Positions 14,363-19,829 of a DNA stretch of 19,829 nt are shown here, piece by piece. Positions within the stretch are counted from its first letter, which is position 1. Each line of letters begins with the position of its first letter. Below the pieces are notes generated by a model that did no database searches, was not told where the DNA came from, and saw only the letters and a program-made list of their open reading frames with translations. The position numbers and the translations under genes are program-made. The DNA lies in contig CAMUQR010000009.1 of assembly GCA_947097085.1 (NCBI GenBank), positions 1 to 19,829 on the forward strand, given 5' to 3'. The stretch is from an uncultured Candidatus Saccharibacteria bacterium (lineage in GTDB: Bacteria; Patescibacteriota; Saccharimonadia; Saccharimonadales; Saccharimonadaceae).

Positions 14363-15043
14363 ATGAGTCAGTTTTTGCGGACGCAGGCGATTATTTTACG
14401 GCGGACTAATTACGGCGAGGCTGATAAAATTATCAATTTCTTAACCACTGACGGTCAGTTGTCAGCTGTGGCGCGGGGTATTCGCAAGGCGGGCAGTAAG
14501 CTGGCCGGGGCGCTTGAGCCGTTTAGCATAGTGGAGCTAGTGCTAGTTAAAACTCGCGGTGATTTATATCGGATTACTAGTGCTAATTTGTTGGCGCATT
14601 TTGATCAAATTATTGCTTCGTATGAGCGGTTAGAACTCGGTTATTATTTTATGAAAATTGCCAGTCGGCTTAGTCAGGATTTGGATGGTGATTATTGGTT
14701 TGTGATTTTAAAACAAACGCTGGAAGCGCTCAATCAGTCAACGATTGATATGCGCTTAATTAAGGCTTGGTTTAATTTTCAGGCGGCGATTGCGCAGGGT
14801 GAGGCTTTTAACTGGGAACTAACAGCTGATGGGCAGGCGACGCAATTGACGCAGAATTACAACTATGATGTCGGTCAAAAAGTCTTAACTCATGATCTAA
14901 ATGGTCGGATTACTGGTGATATCTTAAAGCTTATCAAAGCGTTAAATCTCTACGACCTGCCAACAATCGCCCGCATCAAGGGTGCAGAGCCATATCTAGA
15001 CTTATTATTAAATGTGTCAGTGGCACATTTGAGTATGGAGTAG
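14363..15043 (+). CDS. recO: DNA repair protein RecO
   Basis: RecO anneals single strands and, with RecR, loads RecA at gaps. ATG 14363 is chosen because the full AGGAGG site lies at 14352-14357, 5 nt upstream; a longer frame from 14303 overlaps the response regulator and has no site. The 226-residue protein has the N-terminal OB fold typical of RecO (RTQAIILRRTNYGEADKIIN, then LSAVARGIRKAGSKLAGALE and FSIVELVLVK, GDLYRITSANLL) and a helical C-terminal part. It contains no cysteine, so the zinc-binding CxxC pairs of many RecO proteins are absent. It follows the two-component pair and may be co-transcribed with it. Confidence 0.92.
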   Translation: MSQFLRTQAIILRRTNYGEADKIINFLTTDGQLSAVARGIRKAGSKLAGALEPFSIVELVLVKTRGDLYRITSANLLAHFDQIIASYERLELGYYFMKIASRLSQDLDGDYWFVILKQTLEALNQSTIDMRLIKAWFNFQAAIAQGEAFNWELTADGQATQLTQNYNYDVGQKVLTHDLNGRITGDILKLIKALNLYDLPTIARIKGAEPYLDLLLNVSVAHLSME

Positions 15044-15059
15044 GAGTTTTTAATAAAGT

Positions 15060-15084
15060 AAAAAGCCCGCACTACGCGAGCCTT
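15060..15084 (-). terminator. Terminator of the minus-strand gene at 15095-15592
   Basis: On the minus strand AAGGCTCGC (15084-15076) pairs with GCGGGCTTT (15070-15062) around a five-base loop, with two G-U wobbles, followed by T-rich sequence. On the plus strand the wobbles become A/C mismatches, so it favours the minus direction; it could still act weakly for recO. Confidence 0.7.
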
Positions 15085-15094
15085 TGTCTTATTC

Positions 15095-15592
15095 TTACTC
15101 TTGCTGATCATCTTTATAGAAAACATCATTACTAGGATGCGTGTTATCTCGATAGATGAAGCGCGCCCCGCCTTTATAATACCCGCTTAGGTTCTTTTGG
15201 ATGACCTTTGATTTTTTAACTTGTGCAAATGTCCCAATTGGTGATTTTTGCATAGTTTGTTTTTCTGGATCCATATTAAATACTTCCATGAAATAACCAT
15301 GTTTATCGACAATGATACGTAATACTTTAGTGAAATCGCCGACTTTCTGAGGAATAACGGTTATTTTTTGGCGACTACTGATTCCTTCATAGTGTAATTG
15401 CACAACGGTTTCAATAAAATCTGTTGTGTATTGATGGGTGATATCCTCTTCAATATCACCATTGGTTAAGACAATATTAGCATTTATTATCTTACACGTG
15501 AAGGCTGTTTCAGAGTCTTCGATAATGTCAACTTCAGCTATAAGTTGTACATTTTCTCTGATTGGTATTGTTAGTTGAGTTGCGTTTTTCAT
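15095..15592 (-). CDS. Hypothetical protein, unknown family
   Basis: A soluble 165-residue protein that I cannot assign. It has no signal peptide or membrane helix. The first half is strand-rich with alternating hydrophobics (LTIPIRENVQLIAEVDII, FTCKIINANIVLTNGDIEE), suggesting a beta-sandwich or barrel; the C-terminal part is basic then acidic and contains SGYYKGGARFIYRDN. Evidence that it is a real gene: AGGAGG just upstream of the ATG, an extended -10 promoter, a structured leader of about 92 nt and a dedicated terminator. Base use looks more AT-rich than its neighbours, which may mean recent acquisition. Confidence 0.7.
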   Translation of the reverse strand: MKNATQLTIPIRENVQLIAEVDIIEDSETAFTCKIINANIVLTNGDIEEDITHQYTTDFIETVVQLHYEGISSRQKITVIPQKVGDFTKVLRIIVDKHGYFMEVFNMDPEKQTMQKSPIGTFAQVKKSKVIQKNLSGYYKGGARFIYRDNTHPSNDVFYKDDQQE

Positions 15593-15684
15593 TTTTTCCT
15601 CCTAGAAAAATAGAGCGCGCTAGGCGCTCAAAATAGATTTAACTATCTTAAGAGCCCCTTTGGATGTAAAAGAACTAATAAGAC
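15593..15684 (-). promoter_or_regulatory. Structured 5' leader with possible attenuator hairpin
   Basis: Minus-strand leader between the predicted start (15684) and ATG 15592. GAGCGC (15629-15624) pairs with GCGCTC (15618-15613) around CTAGC and is followed by TATTTTT, then AGGAGG. An upstream GCTC (15655-15652) can instead pair with GAGC (15629-15626), which would break the terminator-like hairpin. This could be a regulated terminator or a translation control element. Confidence 0.4.
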
Positions 15685-15690
15685 GCCTAT

Positions 15691-15718
15691 ATTGTATCAG
15701 AAAATGCTTATTTTGCAA
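15691..15718 (-). promoter_or_regulatory. Promoter for the gene at 15095-15592
   Basis: TTGCAA (15718-15713), a 16-bp spacer and an extended -10 TGA TACAAT (TACAAT 15696-15691). The predicted start is near 15684. Confidence 0.65.
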
Positions 15719-15731
15719 GCATGAACAGTTT

Positions 15732-15766
15732 CAAAAACCACCTTGTCGCATGAGGAGAAGGTGGTT
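15732..15766 (-). terminator. Terminator of the minus-strand gene at 15791-16204
   Basis: On the minus strand AACCACCTT (15766-15758) pairs perfectly with AAGGTGGTT (15744-15736) and is followed by a run of T (15737-15733 on the complement). Confidence 0.8.
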
Positions 15767-15790
15767 GATGGCGATTATGAAACGCTGATT

Positions 15791-16204
15791 TTAAGCCAAT
15801 TCGCGCTGTAAAACCTGCAGACCGCGCTGGAACATTGACTGGCGCTTGGTGTTAAGCTGTTGATTCATAACCAGGGCGATACGCATCAGCTGAGAGTTGG
15901 TCTCTTGTTCTTGCTTCAAAATATCAGTCAAGAGATTGTCGATATTAACCGTCTTGAGGGTGGCGTTAAACTTGCCGAATTCATCGAGCGTAATTTTAAT
16001 CGCTAAATCTTTGGCCTCGAGAATATTATTAAAACCGAGCGTCACGTCACGAAAAGTAGGCTGACCTTGCTCAAAACGCGCCAGGGCAGAATTGACTTCT
16101 CGCAAAATTTCCAAGCTAGCATAGAGTGCTGTCGCCCGAGTCTGAACCACGGGATTTTTGGCACTAAAAAGTAGCTCTAAAAACTGTTTTAGATCTGATT
16201 TCAA
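15791..16204 (-). CDS. Small helical protein of unknown function
   Basis: A 137-residue, almost entirely helical soluble protein (ATALYASLEILREVNSALARF, then a C-terminal helix LMRIALVMNQQLNTKRQ). No family is recognised. The start appears to be TTG 16204: AAGGA (16217-16213) is 8 nt upstream, and no ATG lies near the N-terminus. It has a near-consensus promoter and its own terminator, so it is a genuine single-gene unit. Pattern suggests a helical bundle that binds a partner protein; this is inference. Confidence 0.65.
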   Translation of the reverse strand: MKSDLKQFLELLFSAKNPVVQTRATALYASLEILREVNSALARFEQGQPTFRDVTLGFNNILEAKDLAIKITLDEFGKFNATLKTVNIDNLLTDILKQEQETNSQLMRIALVMNQQLNTKRQSMFQRGLQVLQRELA

Positions 16205-16246
16205 ATTGTTTATCCTTTTTTTGTGTTATTAATTAATAATATCTTC

Positions 16247-16275
16247 ATTATAGCATAATTATTATAAAAAGTCAA
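16247..16275 (-). promoter_or_regulatory. Strong promoter for the gene at 15791-16204
   Basis: Minus-strand TTGACT (16275-16270), 17-bp spacer, and extended -10 TGC TATAAT (TATAAT 16252-16247). The predicted start is near 16240 and the leader is about 36 nt. Confidence 0.8.
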
Positions 16276-16316
16276 TTATTATCCCGCGCGCAGTATCTGT
16301 AAAATTCACTCAATTC

Positions 16317-16325
16317 TGGTATAAT
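16317..16325 (+). promoter_or_regulatory. Extended -10 promoter for glycyl-tRNA synthetase
   Basis: TGG TATAAT (TATAAT 16320-16325) with no good -35. The predicted start is near 16332, leaving about 19 nt including GGAG at 16342-16345. Confidence 0.6.
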
Positions 16326-16350
16326 AAAAAGCAGAAGAAACGGAGATAAC

Positions 16351-17703
16351 ATGAAACAAGATGATACAATGGCGAAATTGATTGCGCTAGCCAAGCGACG
16401 CGGATTTATTTATCAGGGTAGTGAAGTATACGGTGGTCTGTCGGGAACTTGGGATTATGGTCCGCTGGGTGTAGCGTTGAAGCGCAAAATTATCAATCGC
16501 TTCTGGCAAACATTTATTGACGGACGCGACGATATGTATGGTGTTGATGCAGCGATTTTGATGAACCAAAAAGTTTGGCGGGCGAGCGGGCATATTGAGA
16601 CTTTTGTTGATCCGTTGTGTGAAGATGTGGTGACCAAAAAGCGCTATCGCACTGATCATGTTTTGAAGGATAACGGCTTGTCGGCAGACGGCTTGACAAT
16701 GGCGGAAATGGATGCGTTGATTATCGAAAAGGGCATTAAATCACCAGATGGCAACCCTTTGAGTGCTTCACGAGTGTTTAATATGATGTTTAAGACTAAC
16801 GTCGGTGCGATGGAGAGCGAGGACTCGGTCAGCTATCTGCGACCAGAGACGGCACAGGGTATTTTTACAAATTATCGCAATGTAGTGGATTGTTTCTATC
16901 CAGATTTACCGTTCGGTATTGGGCAGGTGGGTAAGGCTTTTCGTAACGAAATCAGCCCACGAGATTTTGTGTTCCGCTCGCGTGAGTTTGAACAGATGGA
17001 AATTGAATATTTTGTTAATCCGAACGATTGGGAGCGGGCGTTTGAAGAGTGGCGTCAGGCGTTTTGGGATTTTCTAACTGGTTTGGGGCTGCCAAAAGAA
17101 GCGATTCATGAGTTAGAAGTGCCGGAAACTGACCGGGCGCACTATTCGAAGCGGACGATTGATTTTGAATTTGATTATCCGGGCTTGGGTCGGGAAGAAT
17201 TGATGGGAATTGCCTATCGTACTGATTTTGACCTCAATAATATTGAGCGAGCTAGTGGTAAAAAAATGGATTATCTGGTCAAAGGCTCGAATGAGCGGTT
17301 TGTACCACATGTGATTGAACCGAGTATCGGCGTCGAGCGACTGCTGATGGCGGTACTGGCGACGGCTTATACTGAGGATCGGGTTGGTGGCGAGACTCGA
17401 GTGGTGTTGTGTCTGCCAGAAGAATTGGCACCAGTACGCTATTGCGTGTCACCACTACTCAAAAACAAACCAGCGCTGGTCGAAAAAGCCCGCGAAGTAT
17501 ATCGTGCTTTGAAACAAAAATACGGCAATGTGGTCTGGGATGATAACGGTAATATCGGTAAACGCTATCGCCGTCAGGACGAAATTGGCACGCCGTATTG
17601 TGTCGTGGTGGACTTCGATAGTCTCGAGGATAGCACCGTAACTGTGCGTGAGCGTGACACGGCTGAACAAAGGCGAGTAGCTATTAGCGAACTAATTGGT
17701 TAG
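16351..17703 (+). CDS. glyQS: Glycyl-tRNA synthetase, dimeric (eukaryote/archaea-like) type
   Basis: A class II synthetase that charges tRNA-Gly. The 450-residue single chain is the alpha2 type, not the bacterial alpha2beta2 type. It begins with RRGFIYQGSEVYGGLSGTWDYGPLG, shown here in two parts (RRGFIYQGSEVYGG and LSGTWDYGPLG), motif 1 around KRKIINRFW, SGHIETFVDP, RPETAQGIFTNYRNV, motif 2 FRNEISPRDFVFRSREFEQME and motif 3 PHVIEPSIGVERLLMAVL, followed by the anticodon-binding domain (LAPVRYCVSPL to the end). The stretch after VDPL has no CxxC pair. ATG 16351 has GGAG 5 nt upstream. The next gene begins almost at its stop codon. Confidence 0.96.
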   Translation: MKQDDTMAKLIALAKRRGFIYQGSEVYGGLSGTWDYGPLGVALKRKIINRFWQTFIDGRDDMYGVDAAILMNQKVWRASGHIETFVDPLCEDVVTKKRYRTDHVLKDNGLSADGLTMAEMDALIIEKGIKSPDGNPLSASRVFNMMFKTNVGAMESEDSVSYLRPETAQGIFTNYRNVVDCFYPDLPFGIGQVGKAFRNEISPRDFVFRSREFEQMEIEYFVNPNDWERAFEEWRQAFWDFLTGLGLPKEAIHELEVPETDRAHYSKRTIDFEFDYPGLGREELMGIAYRTDFDLNNIERASGKKMDYLVKGSNERFVPHVIEPSIGVERLLMAVLATAYTEDRVGGETRVVLCLPEELAPVRYCVSPLLKNKPALVEKAREVYRALKQKYGNVVWDDNGNIGKRYRRQDEIGTPYCVVVDFDSLEDSTVTVRERDTAEQRRVAISELIG

Positions 17704-17704
17704 A

Positions 17705-18334
17705 ATGATGCCATTTGCTAAGTCGACAATAATTGCGCGAATCGAAGATTTGCCACTCGGGGTATTTGCTCGTTGGCAAATTCTGTTAGTTTATCTTGGG
17801 CTAAAACCGGCCTGTTTAATCGAAACTAAGTCTAATTATTATCGATTTGGACAAACGCCAAATACGATTAATGCTAATGATTTACAACAAATAGAATTGG
17901 TTCTGATCGATTCGGGATTGGCTTTCGTGATTGGAGATGTGAGCGAGAGTGAATGTGGCGAAAGTCACGGCTTGAAACGATTGGTAAAATCAAGGTTAAT
18001 TTATGTGGCGCAAGATTTGGCGAGATTAAATAAAGTTATGGAAGCGCATCATGCCCAACCAATTAATCATCGTCAATTGGGAATAGAGCTTGGATACCCG
18101 CCCACTGCCGTCGAGGCTTTTGTCAATCGCCAGATGATTATGAGAAGTGAAATAACCGACGAAGAAGAGCAAATGCTATCTCGCTTCGCTGGATTTCGAT
18201 TGTCGGGTAATTATCAGGAGGAATTGAAAATTGTGAGACAATGGCTAATTGCTACCCAACAGGCTAGCCCGATTATCAGCAAGGATCTTTGGCAATGTAT
18301 TTATGGTAAAAACGAAAGGCATATATGGAAATAA
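17705..18334 (+). CDS. Hypothetical protein downstream of glyQS
   Basis: A soluble protein of 209 residues not recognised as a known family. ATG 17705 begins just after the glyQS stop (17701-17703); TTG 17696 and ATG 17708 are alternative starts and no Shine-Dalgarno site decides among them, so it is probably translated by coupling. The N-terminal third is alpha/beta (FARWQILLVYLGLK), and the middle has RLIYVAQDLARLNKVMEAHH followed by INHRQLGIELGYPPTAVEAF, which looks like a small helix-turn-helix-like helical unit. Its 3' end overlaps the RNA methyltransferase gene by 10 nt. Confidence 0.65.
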   Translation: MMPFAKSTIIARIEDLPLGVFARWQILLVYLGLKPACLIETKSNYYRFGQTPNTINANDLQQIELVLIDSGLAFVIGDVSESECGESHGLKRLVKSRLIYVAQDLARLNKVMEAHHAQPINHRQLGIELGYPPTAVEAFVNRQMIMRSEITDEEEQMLSRFAGFRLSGNYQEELKIVRQWLIATQQASPIISKDLWQCIYGKNERHIWK

Positions 18335-19095
18335 TTCGCTCGCGTCAAAATGCAAAAATTAAGCAAATTGCCAAGCTAGTCACTGAGGCTAAAGCTCGGC
18401 GTCAAGCTGGTTTGACGGTGATTGATGGGGTGAGTTTTGTTCGGGATTATATCGCGAAATTCGGTCAGCCAGAGATGTTGCTAATTGATGAAACTAAGCA
18501 ACAGCGCGCACAGGCCGTCTCAGAGCTAGCGAGTGAATATATTTTGGTATCGCCAGAAGTAATGAAACTAATCTCGCCGGTTAAAACTAATGCCGGTGTC
18601 TTGGCAGTAGTCAAAATCCCAACTATGTCTCAATTCCACTCCGCCGAACAATCGGTAATTTTGATCGACCAAGTACAAGATCCGGGTAATCTCGGGGCGA
18701 TTTGTCGCTTGGCGCTGGCGGTTGGTATTAAGGATATCATATTGGCTGATGGCTCGGTGGATGCGTTTGCGCCGAGCGTTATTCGAGCTAGCGCTGGTGC
18801 GGTATTTGATTTAAATATTTACCAAAAAACTGATTTGGCACAGTTTATCATGACACATACGGATTATCAATTTATCGCGACAAGCTCACATGCTGAGAAA
18901 AATATCTTTGAGCTGGATCTGACTGGTAAAATTGGCTGGCTGGTGGGCAATGAAGGAGCAGGTGTCTCACCGACGCTTGTGCAAATGGCAACCGTGACAA
19001 CTAAAATCCCGCAATCTGATCAGTTGGAATCGCTCAATTTAGCGATGGCAACGACGGTTTGTCTGTATGAGCAGTATCGCCAAAATCTACGTTAA
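18325..19095 (+). CDS. TrmH/SpoU-family RNA 2'-O-methyltransferase
   Basis: A SPOUT-class methylase that modifies ribose in rRNA or tRNA. The 256-residue protein has an N-terminal substrate-binding domain (RSRQNAKIKQIAKLVTEAK, VIDGVSFVRDYI), then the trefoil-knot domain with motif 1 DQVQDPGNLGAICRLA, motif 2 WLVGNEGAG and motif 3 IPQSDQLESLNLAMA. The N-terminal part is like the 23S rRNA methylases RlmB/TsnR, so 23S rRNA is the more likely substrate, but the exact position is not readable. ATG 18325 overlaps the previous gene and has AAAGG 6 nt upstream. Confidence 0.92.
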   Translation: MEIIRSRQNAKIKQIAKLVTEAKARRQAGLTVIDGVSFVRDYIAKFGQPEMLLIDETKQQRAQAVSELASEYILVSPEVMKLISPVKTNAGVLAVVKIPTMSQFHSAEQSVILIDQVQDPGNLGAICRLALAVGIKDIILADGSVDAFAPSVIRASAGAVFDLNIYQKTDLAQFIMTHTDYQFIATSSHAEKNIFELDLTGKIGWLVGNEGAGVSPTLVQMATVTTKIPQSDQLESLNLAMATTVCLYEQYRQNLR

Positions 19096-19107
19096 AGCTA
19101 GTAAGAA

Positions 19108-19140
19108 CTAATTATTGCTGAATTAGCAAAATAATGATTT
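19108..19140 (+). terminator. Weak candidate terminator after the TrmH-family gene
   Basis: Two alternative AT-rich stems are possible: CTAATT/AATTAG (19108-19113 with 19121-19126), or ATTATTGCT with AGC and AATAAT (19111-19135) with a two-base bulge followed by GATTTT. Neither is strong. Confidence 0.3.
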
Positions 19141-19175
19141 TAAGTTTGTATTTATAGTAAAAACTGTTTTAGATA

Positions 19176-19204
19176 TTGACACATAAGCATAAGTGTGATA
19201 GAAT
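19176..19204 (+). promoter_or_regulatory. Near-consensus promoter for the repeat protein, almost leaderless
   Basis: Perfect -35 TTGACA (19176-19181), 17-bp spacer and extended -10 TGA TAGAAT (TAGAAT 19199-19204). The predicted start is 19211, only 3 nt before ATG 19214, and there is no Shine-Dalgarno site. This is the best -35 box among the leaderless set. Confidence 0.75.
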
Positions 19205-19213
19205 GCTGGTATT

Positions 19214-19777
19214 ATGAAACAAAACAAACAAAAATCAACCAAAAAAGCCCAAGTATCATTTTGGCAACAAGAAGTATCATTTGACCTGAAAAAAAGTCCA
19301 GTTTTGAACTTTTTTAAGCAAGATGTCGATATGGATATTAATAACAGTCCAATCGTGAAGTTCTTAAACAAAGAGATTAACACCGACTTGAAACAAAGCC
19401 CAGTGCTAAACTTCTTAAAACAAGATATTGATATGAATGTCAACAACAGTCCAGTTGTGCAATTCTTAAACAAAGAGATCGAGACTGATTTAACCAAAAG
19501 CCCAGTATTGAACTTTTGCAAACAAGAAGTGACTCTCGGTGGTTTTGCTGATGTGTCAGCGAGTCCAATCTTAAACTGGTTTAAACCTGCGAAGGTTAAA
19601 ACTCGCACTGCTAAAATCGCGACTGACGAAGTTGTTGTCAAAGCTATCGACAAAGATTTTGTTATCAGCTGTTTGATTGTATCCATCTTGATGAATATGT
19701 TTATGCTGATTTCATGGTTATATTACCAAGTTGACCCAGCATCACGCCAAGCTATCGTTCAGATGATTTTTGGCTAA
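19214..19777 (+). CDS. Seventeen-residue repeat protein with C-terminal membrane helix
   Basis: No known family is recognised. The 187-residue protein has a short Lys/Gln-rich start, then six consecutive repeats (residues 18-123) of a 17-residue unit with consensus [KN]-[QK]-[DE]-[VI]-x-x-[DN]-[ILV]-x-x-S-P-[VI]-[LV]-x-F-[LFC]. Two types alternate: NKEIxTDLxxSPVLNFL and KQDxDMxxNNSPxVxFL, making a 34-residue double unit; the last copy has a 4-residue insertion. A basic linker (KPAKVKTRTAK) leads to one membrane helix (FVISCLIVSILMNMFMLISW, about 149-171) and a short tail. There is no signal peptide, so the repeats probably face the cytoplasm, the protein being tail-anchored. Alternating hydrophobics in each unit suit a beta-solenoid or stacked strand-turn units. 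It has a strong promoter, suggesting abundance. Confidence 0.8.
   Translation: MKQNKQKSTKKAQVSFWQQEVSFDLKKSPVLNFFKQDVDMDINNSPIVKFLNKEINTDLKQSPVLNFLKQDIDMNVNNSPVVQFLNKEIETDLTKSPVLNFCKQEVTLGGFADVSASPILNWFKPAKVKTRTAKIATDEVVVKAIDKDFVISCLIVSILMNMFMLISWLYYQVDPASRQAIVQMIFG
19265..19582 (+). repeat. In-gene tandem repeat, 51-bp unit with 102-bp alternation
   Basis: Codes for six copies of the 17-residue unit. Copies 1, 3 and 5 share SPVLNF and copies 2 and 4 share NNSP, so the DNA period is 51 bp with a higher-order period of 102 bp. Copies 2-3 against 4-5 are the most alike (residues 35-68 and 69-102), which fits duplication of a double unit. Confidence 0.8.
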
Positions 19778-19815
19778 AATAACTCTCAAAATGAAACAGC
19801 AATTTGAAAGAAAAA

Positions 19816-19821
19816 AGGAGG
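19816..19821 (+). promoter_or_regulatory. Ribosome binding site of a gene starting beyond the window
   Basis: A full AGGAGG lies eight bases before the end of the window in an A-rich context, with no start codon inside the window after it. The next plus-strand gene probably begins just beyond base 19829. Confidence 0.55.
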
Positions 19822-19829
19822 GAAAAAAA

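Noticed and set aside
16178..16194. 17-base word repeated exactly at 19158-19174 (contains AAACTGTTTTAG)
   Set aside because: One copy is inside a coding region and the other just upstream of a promoter; no further copies or CRISPR-like spacing were seen, so it is probably chance in AT-rich DNA.
19123..19686. 187-residue minus-strand ORF opposite the repeat gene
   Set aside because: Its apparent repeats are the complement of the real repeat gene; the plus strand has the promoter, charge pattern and membrane helix of a real protein.
1..19829. tRNA genes, rRNA genes, CRISPR arrays, insertion sequences
   Set aside because: Intergenic stretches are all under 200 bp and were read for clover-leaf, direct-repeat and transposase signals; none was found.

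Overview
The window looks like a chromosomal segment of a small-genome Candidate Phyla Radiation bacterium, most likely Candidatus Saccharibacteria (TM7) or a close relative. This rests on short versions of universal proteins, many small proteins of no known family, a moderately AT-rich sequence, a Gram-positive-like FtsX plus CHAP-hydrolase pair, and normal use of TGA as stop (for example at 13910-13912), which argues against the TGA=Gly phyla SR1 and Gracilibacteria. The assignment is an inference; no rRNA or tRNA gene is present to confirm it.

Layout. 1-3056: end of ftsX, then a secreted coiled-coil/CHAP peptidoglycan hydrolase gene interrupted by a one-base frameshift, then a membrane-anchored S41 protease (ctpA). 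3090-6379: a tight four-gene run of RNase HI, a degenerate CYTH-domain protein, a DUF4868/KwaB-like protein and a Pif1-type helicase. 6377-8000: yvcK and a HAD phosphatase. 8007-8462: rpmA (bL27) on the minus strand, divergent from a multi-pass membrane protein (8497-9264). 9334-11802: a Trm11-like RNA methyltransferase divergent from xseA-xseB (exonuclease VII). 11893-15043: a membrane-anchored methyltransferase, an anchored extracytoplasmic protein, a soluble histidine kinase with a receiver-only regulator, and recO. 15060-16275: two minus-strand genes of unknown function. 16317-19095: glycyl-tRNA synthetase, an unknown gene and a TrmH-family RNA methyltransferase. 19176-19777: a 17-residue-repeat, C-terminally membrane-anchored protein. 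The window ends on the ribosome binding site of another gene.

Two translation-start styles coexist. One set of genes has a -10 box, a leader and a Shine-Dalgarno site. Another set (rnhA, yvcK, the Trm11-like gene, xseA, the genes at 12441 and 13208, and the repeat gene at 19214) has a -10 box whose predicted transcription start falls on, or within 3 nt of, the ATG, with no Shine-Dalgarno site, so these mRNAs are probably leaderless. The Trm11-like and xseA leaderless promoters face each other across only 29 bp.

By theme, the window carries cell-division/wall turnover (FtsX with the CHAP hydrolase), nucleic-acid maintenance (RNase HI, Pif1 helicase, ExoVII, RecO), RNA modification (Trm11-like, TrmH-like) and core translation (bL27, GlyRS). 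The least explained parts are the RNase HI/CYTH/KwaB-like/helicase operon and the repeat protein.
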